Shown here: piece by piece, positions 7,676 to 16,200 of the stretch
Layout: each line of letters opens with the position of its first letter
Numbering within the stretch: the first letter of the stretch is position 1
Origin: an uncultured Bacilli bacterium
Lineage (GTDB): Bacteria; Bacillota_I; Bacilli_A; RF39; UBA660
Direction of reading: 5' to 3'
DNA: 36,530 nucleotides
NCBI GenBank assembly: GCA_934096715.1
Contig: CAKOMQ010000011.1
Coordinates: 1 to 36,530, forward strand
Program-made: the position numbers and the translations under genes
The notes under the pieces: generated by a model
Seen by the model: only the letters and a program-made list of their open reading frames with translations
What the model was told of the DNA's origin: nothing
Database searches by the model: none

Positions 7676-7909
7676 CTACCCTTTGTAAACACACTCAAAT
7701 TTTTGATCTTGTTTACCTTTTAAATAACATTCTACAGACTTACAATTGCCACTTGGACATTTTGCACATATAGCTTGTTCACACTTTGACTTTGCAGTAA
7801 AATTATTTCTAATTATTGGCCACAGTGTAAAGTAAAAAAAAGCTAGCAGAATACTAACTGATATTACAACAACAACAGTATTATTTAATTCACCTGTAGC
7901 TTCTTTCAT
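7676..7909 (-). CDS. Small Cys-rich pilin-like protein
   Basis: 77 residues. MKEATGELNN is followed by a hydrophobic helix (about 11-31), then a short ectodomain with six Cys (CEQAICAKCPSGNCKSVEC and FECVY). The first nine residues and the start of the helix are nearly identical to the next gene product (7928-8182), so the two are tandem pilin paralogues. Size and layout fit Flp-type or type IVc pilins, but the canonical Flp GxxxxEY cleavage site is not present. ATG with ribosome site TAGGAG upstream. Confidence 0.7.
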   Translation of the reverse strand: MKEATGELNNTVVVVISVSILLAFFYFTLWPIIRNNFTAKSKCEQAICAKCPSGNCKSVECYLKGKQDQKFECVYKG

Positions 7910-7927
7910 ATTTACTCCTAAAAAATA

Positions 7928-8182
7928 TTAACCGTTTCCGTTTCCACCAGTTTCTTCTAAACAAGTTTTTTGTTTTCCATTAACAGTACACACTCCATTA
8001 TCACATGATATGCCATTATCAGTATCTTCATATTTACCAGAACCTGCAGCATTACAAGCGGTAGTAAGTTGTAAATTAGTTTGAATTGCTGGCCATACGA
8101 ATGCATAGAAGAATGCAGCAACAGCAGCTATTGCAACTACTGTAATAACAGTCATATTTAATTCACCTGTAGCTTCTTTCAT
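7928..8182 (-). CDS. Putative major pilin, Flp-like in size
   Basis: 84 residues. MKEATGELNM precedes a hydrophobic, Ala/Val-rich helix (about 10-31: ITVVAIAAVAAFFYAFVW), then a short ectodomain with four Cys (CNAAG, ISCDNGVC, KTCLEE) and a Gly/Asn-rich end. It is paralogous to the 77-residue protein next to it. A consensus promoter with 17-bp spacing and an AAAGGAGGA ribosome site sit immediately upstream, in the middle of the locus, which is what a highly expressed major pilin would need. No prepilin peptidase site of the classical kind is recognised; cleavage after Gly6 would leave Glu as first residue. Confidence 0.7.
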   Translation of the reverse strand: MKEATGELNMTVITVVAIAAVAAFFYAFVWPAIQTNLQLTTACNAAGSGKYEDTDNGISCDNGVCTVNGKQKTCLEETGGNGNG

Positions 8183-8194
8183 TTATAATCATAT

Positions 8195-8244
8195 CCTCCT
8201 TTATTATCTATAATTATTATAACTTTTTTTTAAATAAATATCAA
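8195..8244 (-). promoter_or_regulatory. Internal promoter and RBS of the pilin unit
   Basis: Minus-strand -35 TTGATA (8244-8239), 17-bp spacer, consensus -10 TATAAT (8221-8216), then an AAAGGAGGA ribosome site (8203-8195) before the ATG at 8182. It lies between the tandem 146/143-residue genes and the two small pilins, so the pilin unit can be expressed above the assembly genes. Confidence 0.75.
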
Positions 8245-8247
8245 TTA

Positions 8248-8688
8248 TTATTTGTTACTTTTTATTTTTATTATTTTTTCATCTTCAGGTTCTACTTCAG
8301 ATAGCTTGGATTCTGGCAGTTTTAATTCTTTCGGTTCATATTTTCTTGCCACTACAACATTATCAATAAACTCATATTCTCCATCCATGTTGGCTACATT
8401 TCTTCCATATCTAACTCTTCCATAGTTTGGATCATTTAGATCAATCTCATCTAAATTTTGATTGGGATTAAATGGATGTTGATAATCAACTACTCTCCAT
8501 GCTGTCCATCCTGCTTGCTTTTCTAATGCTTTCATTTGATGTTCTATTCCTAAATATTCTGTTAGTTCACATTCTTCTTTTGAATGATCAAAGTTACTAT
8601 CATATACTACTATTGTTGCGCCAATAATTGTAGTACTTAATAATAATGTTGTTCCTGCATATTTTACTATTTTTTTAACATCAATCAT
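8248..8688 (-). CDS. Single-TM protein of unknown function (tandem copy B)
   Basis: 146 residues, not recognised. MIDVKKIVKYAG precedes a hydrophobic segment (about 13-29), then a soluble domain with one Cys (KEECELTEYLGIEHQ), the conserved WTAWRVVDYQHPFNP, and VVVARKYEPKELKLP, ending in an acidic then basic tail (IIKIKSNK). It is a tandem paralogue of the gene at 8697-9128, sharing TxYLGIEHQ, GWTAWxVxDxxxPFNP and SIVVARKY-like text. The genes lie 8 bp apart, between the Tad-like assembly genes and the pilins. Probably membrane-anchored and facing outward. Confidence 0.7.
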   Translation of the reverse strand: MIDVKKIVKYAGTTLLLSTTIIGATIVVYDSNFDHSKEECELTEYLGIEHQMKALEKQAGWTAWRVVDYQHPFNPNQNLDEIDLNDPNYGRVRYGRNVANMDGEYEFIDNVVVARKYEPKELKLPESKLSEVEPEDEKIIKIKSNK

Positions 8689-8696
8689 TATAACAC

Positions 8697-9128
8697 CTAC
8701 TTTATTTTAATAACATTTTCTATTTCTGGTTCTACTTCCAATAATTCTGCATATGGAAGTTCTGCTTCTTCTTTAGTATATTTTCTAGCTACTACAATAC
8801 TGTCTATATATTTATAATTAATACCATCTGCAGTTTGAGCTGATGTTCCATTTACTACCAGTTCATATCTTGAGTCATCCAGATTAATTTTGTCTGGATC
8901 TGTTTCTGGGTTAAAAGGCCTTTTGAAATCGTATACTTTCCATGCTGTCCATCCTGGAGTTTTTTCTATTGCTTTAATTTGATGTTCTATACCTAGATAC
9001 TTAGTCAAATCACATGCTTCTTTTGTGTGATCAAAATAACTATCTGTTTCAACTATTAAAGCACCCATAATAACTGCACTCATCAAAACCGTTACACCCG
9101 CGTATTTTACTATTTTTTTACCATTCAT
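8697..9128 (-). CDS. Single-TM protein of unknown function (tandem copy A)
   Basis: 143 residues, not recognised. MNGKKIVKYAG is followed by a membrane helix (about 12-28), one Cys (KEACDLTKYLGIEHQ), then GWTAWKVYDFKRPFNP and SIVVARKYTKEEAELP, ending EIENVIKIK. It is paralogous to the following gene (8248-8688) over its full length. It begins after a hairpin terminator that closes the assembly-gene unit, with a ribosome site GGGGGAA ahead of the ATG. No separate promoter was found, so expression probably relies on read-through. Confidence 0.7.
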   Translation of the reverse strand: MNGKKIVKYAGVTVLMSAVIMGALIVETDSYFDHTKEACDLTKYLGIEHQIKAIEKTPGWTAWKVYDFKRPFNPETDPDKINLDDSRYELVVNGTSAQTADGINYKYIDSIVVARKYTKEEAELPYAELLEVEPEIENVIKIK

Positions 9129-9150
9129 TTTTATTCCCCCAATCTAAAAC

Positions 9151-9173
9151 TAGAAAAAAGAGCATAGCTCTTT
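9151..9173 (-). terminator. Terminator dividing the pilus locus
   Basis: Minus-strand stem AAAGAGC, loop TAT, GCTCTTT and further T residues. It overlaps the end of the TadC-like gene and lies before the tandem unknown genes, separating the assembly unit (17517 to 9172) from the genes downstream. Confidence 0.7.
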
Positions 9174-9960
9174 ATATATTCATTAATTGAATTACGGCTA
9201 ATATTAGGATTACCATAACACCTAAGCCAGTAGACATTAACATTTTCATAGTTTTATTTTCCATCTTCTCTAATCTGTTTTTATATTTAGTCTCTCTAGC
9301 TTTTTGTTGTAGAGCAGAAATAGACTTTGAAAATGTTAATAATTGTTCTTGTTTTCTTTCTTGACTTCCTAAACTTAAACGATATAGAAGTCTCATCATA
9401 CGCATTGAATCTCTTACAGGATATTTTTTAGCAAAATTCATATAAGGTTCAATTGTATCATTACCTGAATTGATATCATTAATTAATTCTTGCAAGCCTT
9501 CTTTAAATATATCAGGTGCATCAGACATTGATTTACCTATAGCAACTGGTACAGTGTAGTGTTGAATTAATATTTCAATACCTTTTAAGTAATGAGGTAA
9601 TTCAGCATCTATATGGAATATATGAGATTTATAATATTTCTTTATATTTAGATAATCCATCTTAAAGAAAGCAAATCCTATACCTATAGACACTAATATC
9701 TTAAGAGCACTGATATCTTTTAAGAAAAAGAATATCATTACTAAGGAAATCATTAAGCCATTTCTTATTCTTTTTACAAATAAGTTGTCTGGGTTAACGC
9801 CTTCTCCATATTTTGCTCTTACATAGAAATCCCAATCTTCTTCTTTTAATTTAATAAATAAACCAAAGTTATCATTAATTAATTGTTTAATACTTATTTG
9901 ACCATTATAAGTCATAACGAAGAATATAATACCTGCCAAAATAATTATTTCTATTTGCAT
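9172..9960 (-). CDS. TadC-like pilus platform protein (T2SF domain)
   Basis: 262 residues with membrane segments near residues 5-20, 70-98 and a strong one at the C-terminus (GLGVMVILILAVIQLM). The central cytoplasmic part has the T2SF/GspF look: LPHYLKGIEILIQHYTVPVAIGKSM, then helices with SLGSQERKQEQLLTFSKSISAL. In Tad and type II machines this protein forms the inner-membrane platform with TadB. It directly follows the TadB-like gene (3-bp gap) and the CpaF-type ATPase, which is the canonical TadA-TadB-TadC order. The family match is by architecture and order; sequence identity looks low. Confidence 0.75.
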   Translation of the reverse strand: MQIEIIILAGIIFFVMTYNGQISIKQLINDNFGLFIKLKEEDWDFYVRAKYGEGVNPDNLFVKRIRNGLMISLVMIFFFLKDISALKILVSIGIGFAFFKMDYLNIKKYYKSHIFHIDAELPHYLKGIEILIQHYTVPVAIGKSMSDAPDIFKEGLQELINDINSGNDTIEPYMNFAKKYPVRDSMRMMRLLYRLSLGSQERKQEQLLTFSKSISALQQKARETKYKNRLEKMENKTMKMLMSTGLGVMVILILAVIQLMNI

Positions 9961-9963
9961 TAA

Positions 9964-10869
9964 TTATTCTACCCCCAAATCTTCATTATAATACTTTTCT
10001 CCTGATAATAAGAAATAAGCATTAATAAGTATAATCGCATGGAGAATTATTTTAACATACCATGTTCCGAGCAATTCAATATAGTTATCTACACCTAACA
10101 TAAATTGAAGAGCAATTATTAAACAAAATAAGATAAGTCCAAATGATATAAATCTTCTATGGAAGTTTTTTCTATCCATTTGGTCTCTATATACTCCTTC
10201 TACTAAAGAGTCTATGTCCATAGACATATTTTCTAGAGATTCTCCTGAATCTCTAGCACCTTCTTTAGTAATTTGTAAGAATAATTGATGCATATTTTTT
10301 ACCATGTAGAAGGGATATTTTTGATTAAAATATTCAATAGATTCATCTATCGTACCATTTTTATAAGATAGATTAATCATTTCTTTTATATCTCCTAAAA
10401 CAGGTTCTTCTATTATACCACTATCTCTAACACCTTCCAAGCTTTTAACAAAACTTTGAGTAGTATTAAATTCCATTATAACGTTAGTTGTATATGTTTG
10501 GATTTGTTCAAATATATATTCACTATATATTCTTTGACATCTTAAGTATGCAAGATAAGGTATAAATGCTATTGCTAAGACTGCATAGAAAATAGCCCAT
10601 ATAAAACTATAGAAATAAAAGTATCCTATTAAACCAGCACATGCTCCAAATAATCCAACTTGTTGAAGATATTGCCTTGTACTGTATTCTTGTCCTAATT
10701 CTTTAGTTTTTTCTCTAACTATTTTATATGAATAAGGGGCATATTTGTCATAAATTTCCATAAACGATCCAACTACATTATTATATAAATTTTCTCCTGG
10801 ATTACGTCTATAGAGAACAACAAATATACCAAGGATTAATAATATTATAAGTTCTAATCCTGTTTTCAT
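9964..10869 (-). CDS. TadB-like pilus platform protein (T2SF domain)
   Basis: 301 residues. It has an N-terminal hydrophobic segment, a pair at about 92-126, and a C-terminal pair (SFGLILFCLIIALQFML and the last 30 residues). The cytoplasmic T2SF-like part includes FEQIQTYTTNVIMEFNTTQSF, SLEGVRDSGIIEEPVLGDI and the helix around LFLQITKEGARDSGESL. It is positioned between the CpaF/TadA ATPase and the TadC-like gene with 17-bp and 3-bp gaps, as in tad operons. Role: inner-membrane platform coupling ATP hydrolysis to pilin assembly (inferred). Confidence 0.75.
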   Translation of the reverse strand: MKTGLELIILLILGIFVVLYRRNPGENLYNNVVGSFMEIYDKYAPYSYKIVREKTKELGQEYSTRQYLQQVGLFGACAGLIGYFYFYSFIWAIFYAVLAIAFIPYLAYLRCQRIYSEYIFEQIQTYTTNVIMEFNTTQSFVKSLEGVRDSGIIEEPVLGDIKEMINLSYKNGTIDESIEYFNQKYPFYMVKNMHQLFLQITKEGARDSGESLENMSMDIDSLVEGVYRDQMDRKNFHRRFISFGLILFCLIIALQFMLGVDNYIELLGTWYVKIILHAIILINAYFLLSGEKYYNEDLGVE

Positions 10870-10886
10870 AGGAACTCCTTTCTATC

Positions 10887-11963
10887 TTATAAAGAATCTA
10901 TTTCTTCATCTTGAACAAATAAATTATCAGGTATATCAACACCCTGACTACTTAAGTAGTCTTTTAAATACTTAGTTGGATTTTTAAAACTAAATTTACC
11001 ATCTAAGTATTTTTTATAAATTACATTAGATTGTGCTACATTATCATCATCAACATAGAATTCACATACTTCAACAATTTCACGTTGAAATCTTCCTAAT
11101 TCTTTACTCATATATCCTTTAACGTGAATAGCAATTTGAACATATCTATGGATAGATTTTAAGAATTGATCTATATCTTGATTAGATTCTAAAAGCGAAT
11201 ACATACGCATTGGTACACTTGATGCTTTATCAGAGTGAATTGTTGAAATAATGTTATGTCCACTTGATATCGAGTTACGTACCGCAGTAACTGCTTCAGC
11301 AGAACGAACTTCGGATAATAAAATCCATCTTGGGTTCTGTCTCATACATGTTACTAATACATCTGAGTAAGAAGCTATATTATTAGTTTTCATAGCAACT
11401 ATATCACGATGTGGAAATATTCTATCTAAGTGCAACTCAAGAGTATCTTCAATAGTTATTATTTTTTCATTTTCTTTTGTATGACTAGCTAAATATTTAA
11501 CTAACTCTGTTTTACCACTACCTGTTTCTCCACTTACGATAATATTACAGTGTCCACTAACACATGTAAGTAAGAAGTCAAGTAAGTTTTCAGTAACATA
11601 TTTCTCATTAATAAGTTTATCTTTATTTAATCTTATTTTAGCTGGTGTTTTACGCATAACACACGCAATACCATTTGTAGCAATCGAGTCATGAACAAAG
11701 TTTAAACGTAATTCAGCACTTTCAGCATCTAGAAATGGGTGAGCCATATTAAATGTTTTACCCATAACATTAGAACATTGAAAGGCTAATTTTTCTAATA
11801 ATGCATTATTTATTTCTGGTCTCTCTACTGAATAAATACCTTTATCAAGGGTTTTTAACCATACTTGTCCACCATTACTATAGGAAATATCAGTAACGTT
11901 ATCATCATCTAGAAACTCTTTTAATGGACCGAAGTCAATTTGAGAAAATATTGCATCTGTCAC
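10887..11963 (-). CDS. tadA: CpaF/TadA-family secretion ATPase
   Basis: 358 residues, a PilT/VirB11-type hexameric ATPase that powers pilus assembly. Walker A is SGETGSGKTELVKYL (about 148-162). The Asp box follows in IITIEDTLELHL, then the Walker B-like ILLSEVRSAEAV and the His box GHNIISTIHSD. The N-terminal domain carries FLDDDNVTDISYSNGGQVW, typical of CpaF. It is shorter than most CpaF proteins (often over 400) because the N-terminal extension is missing. Its neighbours upstream and downstream (SAF protein, TadB/TadC) confirm a Tad-like machine. Confidence 0.92.
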   Translation of the reverse strand: MTDAIFSQIDFGPLKEFLDDDNVTDISYSNGGQVWLKTLDKGIYSVERPEINNALLEKLAFQCSNVMGKTFNMAHPFLDAESAELRLNFVHDSIATNGIACVMRKTPAKIRLNKDKLINEKYVTENLLDFLLTCVSGHCNIIVSGETGSGKTELVKYLASHTKENEKIITIEDTLELHLDRIFPHRDIVAMKTNNIASYSDVLVTCMRQNPRWILLSEVRSAEAVTAVRNSISSGHNIISTIHSDKASSVPMRMYSLLESNQDIDQFLKSIHRYVQIAIHVKGYMSKELGRFQREIVEVCEFYVDDDNVAQSNVIYKKYLDGKFSFKNPTKYLKDYLSSQGVDIPDNLFVQDEEIDSL

Positions 11964-11995
11964 TATCTCACCATCCTTTTATTCTTTCATTTATA

Positions 11996-12790
11996 TTAAT
12001 TTGTTTCAGCATGTTTACTCATTATAAAGTTATATAATTCTTCACTAGAAACTTTTGTTTCTCCTTTATTTTGAGTATAATTAGCACTTCTTGGTACTGG
12101 ATAAATCTTAATAGAATATCCACTTATAAATTCAGCAACACTTAATAATTCATATAAGTTATATTCGTCATTTTTAGTTTCACTAGGAACTGCAAATACT
12201 AATTCTGCAGGAGCTCCTGCTGTAGAATCCCAGAATACATCTTTACCAGAACTATCTCTAACAGCTAGAACTTCTATACTTTCAATTAATTTACCAAATA
12301 TAACTTGTCTATCATCATTAACTGCTTTTAAATATAAGTCAATATAATCTCCTGGATATATACTATTAGCATAAGTAGTATGATTATCTACACTTAAACC
12401 ATATATTGTATATCCATCAGGTATATCATCATACACTGCGTTAGGCAATTCTTCTTTATCACATACTTGTGATTGATAAAAGAAGCCATTAGCAGGTATG
12501 CTAGTACCAGTGCAAATATATTTATCTTTAAGTTGTTGAGCATTAGTAATAATCTCATTATTCTTAGTCATTGACACTGTTACTTCTTTATACTCTAATT
12601 TTTCAATATCAATTTTCTTACCAGTATCTATCTTTTCTACAGAATATGGAACTTTTATAGTATTAATAGCTTGATTAACACGATAATTATAAAAAGCCCA
12701 TAATACAATTATACCTGCAATAACCGCAAGTATTGTAACTGTATTCTTATTTGATAAGAATTTCTTTAATGAATTTACTAAATTTCCCAT
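11996..12790 (-). CDS. CpaB/RcpC-like SAF-domain protein
   Basis: 264 residues. It has a cytoplasmic N-terminus, one membrane helix (about 18-35) and then a SAF domain (VPYSVEKIDTGKKIDIEKLEY, then IPANGFFYQSQV). This is followed by the RcpC/CpaB region YPGDYIDLYLKAVNDDRQ, KLIESIEVLAVRDSSGKDV and PAELVFAVPSE. In diderms CpaB partners the secretin; here no secretin is present, so it may act as a cell-wall-facing scaffold (inference). Two bp separate it from the preceding 139-residue gene, so expression is coupled. Confidence 0.8.
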   Translation of the reverse strand: MGNLVNSLKKFLSNKNTVTILAVIAGIIVLWAFYNYRVNQAINTIKVPYSVEKIDTGKKIDIEKLEYKEVTVSMTKNNEIITNAQQLKDKYICTGTSIPANGFFYQSQVCDKEELPNAVYDDIPDGYTIYGLSVDNHTTYANSIYPGDYIDLYLKAVNDDRQVIFGKLIESIEVLAVRDSSGKDVFWDSTAGAPAELVFAVPSETKNDEYNLYELLSVAEFISGYSIKIYPVPRSANYTQNKGETKVSSEELYNFIMSKHAETN

Positions 12791-12792
12791 TT

Positions 12793-13212
12793 TTATCCCT
12801 CCGCATTAGCAGGTGCTAATTCAAGTATAGCATCTACTCTATTTGTCATATCAAAACTTGTTGATGAAGAAGCAACTACATAAGTTGCTGTCTTCGAAGT
12901 TATTTCCACACTAGCTTTAGGTGGAGTTTCATAAATACCAGTAAATAATATTTCATAATCACTAGTACTTCCTGCTACTTCAGCAAATCTTCTTATAAAA
13001 CTTTCCATAAACTTTTCTTTATTTATTTTAAGTTCACCAAAATCTCTATAATAAGCAAGATCTACTGCATCAACAAGTGATGCTTCAGTTATTTGTTTTA
13101 CTGAATAGTAGTCTTGTGTACTATTAGATGTTACATTTTGAATTAGTAACATAATAACTACTACAAATACACCAAGAATTACTAACCAATATCCCCAATA
13201 AGATTCTTTCAT
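12793..13212 (-). CDS. TadE/F-like pseudopilin, single N-terminal TM
   Basis: 139 residues. MKESYWGYW runs into a hydrophobic helix (about 9-25), then a Ser/Thr-rich, Cys-free ectodomain with DYYSVKQITEASLVDAVDLAYYR and a C-terminal beta-rich part (ILELAPANAEG). The N-terminal layout matches the other pilin-like genes of the locus (M-K/R-E/Q before the helix). It lies between the giant surface protein and the CpaB-like gene. Probably a minor pseudopilin; not identified to a named family. Confidence 0.6.
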   Translation of the reverse strand: MKESYWGYWLVILGVFVVVIMLLIQNVTSNSTQDYYSVKQITEASLVDAVDLAYYRDFGELKINKEKFMESFIRRFAEVAGSTSDYEILFTGIYETPPKASVEITSKTATYVVASSSTSFDMTNRVDAILELAPANAEG

Positions 13213-13228
13213 CTATTAGTACACCTTC

Positions 13229-16200
13229 CTATCTATAAGATGGTCCGATAGCATCCTTACTATCTCCATCGACTATTCCTGTAAATTTACCTTCAGTATA
13301 TCTACAATTATTAGTAGTAACACTTAATCCACTATCAAGTGCTTGATTCCATGTAGTCCAGTAACAGTTATTACCAGTACATTGGTTATTAGCACCCTTT
13401 CTAGCATTTTCTGTAGATAATCTATCTTTATAGAATGTAAATTTATTACTATAGCCTTTAACATATTCATCTAAGAACTTAGAATAACAGAATACTCCAT
13501 TATAAGTTTTTTCTCCATCATTATATGAATAACATTCTAGTGAATTATCTCCAAATCCACCTTCTGATTCTTTATCTTTATTATATTTTTTAATACTATT
13601 AATCATACTTTGTGTTAAATTAACTTTCATTACTTTAACATCATTATCCTTGCTATCTGTGTCATAAGCTTTTTCTCCAGTTGCCAGTATTTCATTAGTT
13701 GCAACACATGCTTTCATTTCAGTCTTAGTAGTAATATTATCTTTATAATTCCAGTTAGCCCCTAGTACACGGTTATTAGGATTAATACTATCTGTTGATA
13801 TTTGTCTATAAGTAAAGTTTTGCTTACCAAGTTTAAATACACATTTATCACAATAAGCATGACAGTTATTACCAGGACAATCTACAGTTGTAGAACAATT
13901 ATCTCCTACACAAGTAACTGGACAATTAGGACAGTTTATTTTGTATGCGCATACATATTCTCCATTTGTACCGTTATCATGTTGGTTACTTTTTAGTGCA
14001 CCATCTGCTTTACAAGCATTATCACTTTCTAATGCTGTATACATAACACTATCTGAGTCTCCCCATATTCTTCCTGTTTTATTATTATTGTAATATTCTC
14101 CTAAACCTTGAACAGTTAATGTATAAGTATAAGTACCAGCAGCAGCATTTAATGATATTGGTAGTTTTTCTTCAAGTAATGAAGCTCCTTCTACCTTATC
14201 TGTTACTGTTTTACCACCAGGGAATATAATGTAGTATTGACTTGGAAGTCTGTAAGTACCACTAGCAGACATTGATTGTTTTACATATTTTTCGCTAGAA
14301 TAATCTATGGAAATATTACCGCAAGTATAAGTGCTTCTACCAGTTGCATAGCAAGTTATTTTATTTATTGAATTATTATTATGTCCATATCTCGCATCTA
14401 CCCATGATCCGCCAATGCAAGTTCCATAAGTACTATCAACATCCCCATTGCATACTTGAGCATTAAAATTGCCAGCAGTGCCACCACTTACTAAATTCAA
14501 TTGCTTATTTTGTGCAATACTCATATATGTATCTTGATACCAAAATCCAATAGTTGGTTGGAATTTATAACTCATTTGCCATTTACTTGAATTTGCAGCA
14601 GAGAACACAGAGTTTTGATTTATATTTAAACTGCAAGAATTAAATTGACTAATAGCATTTGTGTATGCTCTCAAAGCTGACTGTAAAACACTTAATTTTG
14701 TTGATAATATCCCGCTTAAATATGCACCTATATTTCTATCGCTTCCTTGATGACAGTATGAACTTCCAACGCAAGCACGTGCTATGCATTTACCTTTATC
14801 GTTCCAGGCCACACATGTTCTATATTGACAACTATAACTCGTTCCATCATTTGCTGAGTAACCATCTGTTCTTCTTATTAGTCTTGAATAACTATCAACG
14901 TAGTCATAATCCCAAGTTCTTATGTACTTAGTAACATCGCACGAATCGCAACTTGTGTGACATCCAGAATCATAACTATCTGATTTGTAATTGTTAACTC
15001 CGTTATAATAGTAGCTCCATTCATTGAAAGCATCAATTAGTTTTTTTCTTAATTGTTCTATATCTGTTTCAAATTGTTCTGTGTCAATCCTATTTGTATA
15101 GCATGATTTAGTTCCACTTATGCTAGTTTGTAATCCTACTAAATATCTACCTGAGTTAGTGGTTTGGGCACCTGGCATTGTGAAATTATAATCTTCTGTA
15201 CAAAACACTTTACAGTAAGGATTACTTGATGCACTTGGATAGCCTGATGTTGTCGCTTCATATGAATTATTTGCAATATCAACTTGACCCACAATACAGT
15301 CTTTAACATTTTTAACTGATCCACATGAGTTTCCATTTTTGTCAACGCCTTCGGTTATATTAAATTGTTGTTCCCCTTCAGCACAAGCTGGATTTTCAAC
15401 TTTTGTTGTACACTCTGCACAAGCTTCGCCTAAATTTTTACCATAGTTCTTTTTATAATCTTGACAAGCTTGGCTATTTGCATTTCCACTTGCTTCACAT
15501 TCTTGTTGATAATCTTCACAAGAACCTTTAGTACACATATTTAGCTTTACTTTGTTCTTTTGCCCAATTACTCCAGTACCTTTTTCTGTTGTAACGAATG
15601 CTTGTGTATTTGGATTATTAGGACAACTATAATAATATATTTCATTATTTGCTGTACCATCTTTATAGTTAGCGTGAATTTTAATTGTATATGTATCTTC
15701 TATGCAAGAAGAAATACTACTTTTTGTAAATATATTTATTATGTATAAAGTTCCTGAACCACTACTTTTAATATAGCTATTTAATGTTCTAGATTCAGCC
15801 GTACCGTTTCCAAGATGTCCACTACTAGGTGTTTTACCATCTCTTAATGCTTGGGCAATTGAGAGAGCTGTATTATAATCACTTGCTGCATAGAATCCAT
15901 TAACAAAGCTTATATTACTACTGCCGTCAAACGCAATTGTTACATATGGATTCATTTTAGATTTATCTAATCCGCTATATTCTACTTTTCTTACAGTTAT
16001 TTTACTTCTCTTATCTTTAGAAGTATAAGTAATTCCACCTTCAGTTTTAGAAGCATTAAATATTTTAGCTGTAGGTGTCTTTGTTACTGCTTTTTCAGCT
16101 GCATCGATAGCATCTTTAATGTATTGCAATGCTTTTTGACTTGCTTCAAGTGATAAACCAATAGCAACTCCTGAAGTATTTGCATTGTAATTATCTTGTT

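Noticed and set aside
13802..15748. Several plus-strand and alternate minus-strand frames within the giant Cys-rich gene
   Set aside because: They are rich in residues produced by antisense of Thr/Asn/Cys codons and lack ribosome sites; the 1185-residue frame is uninterrupted.
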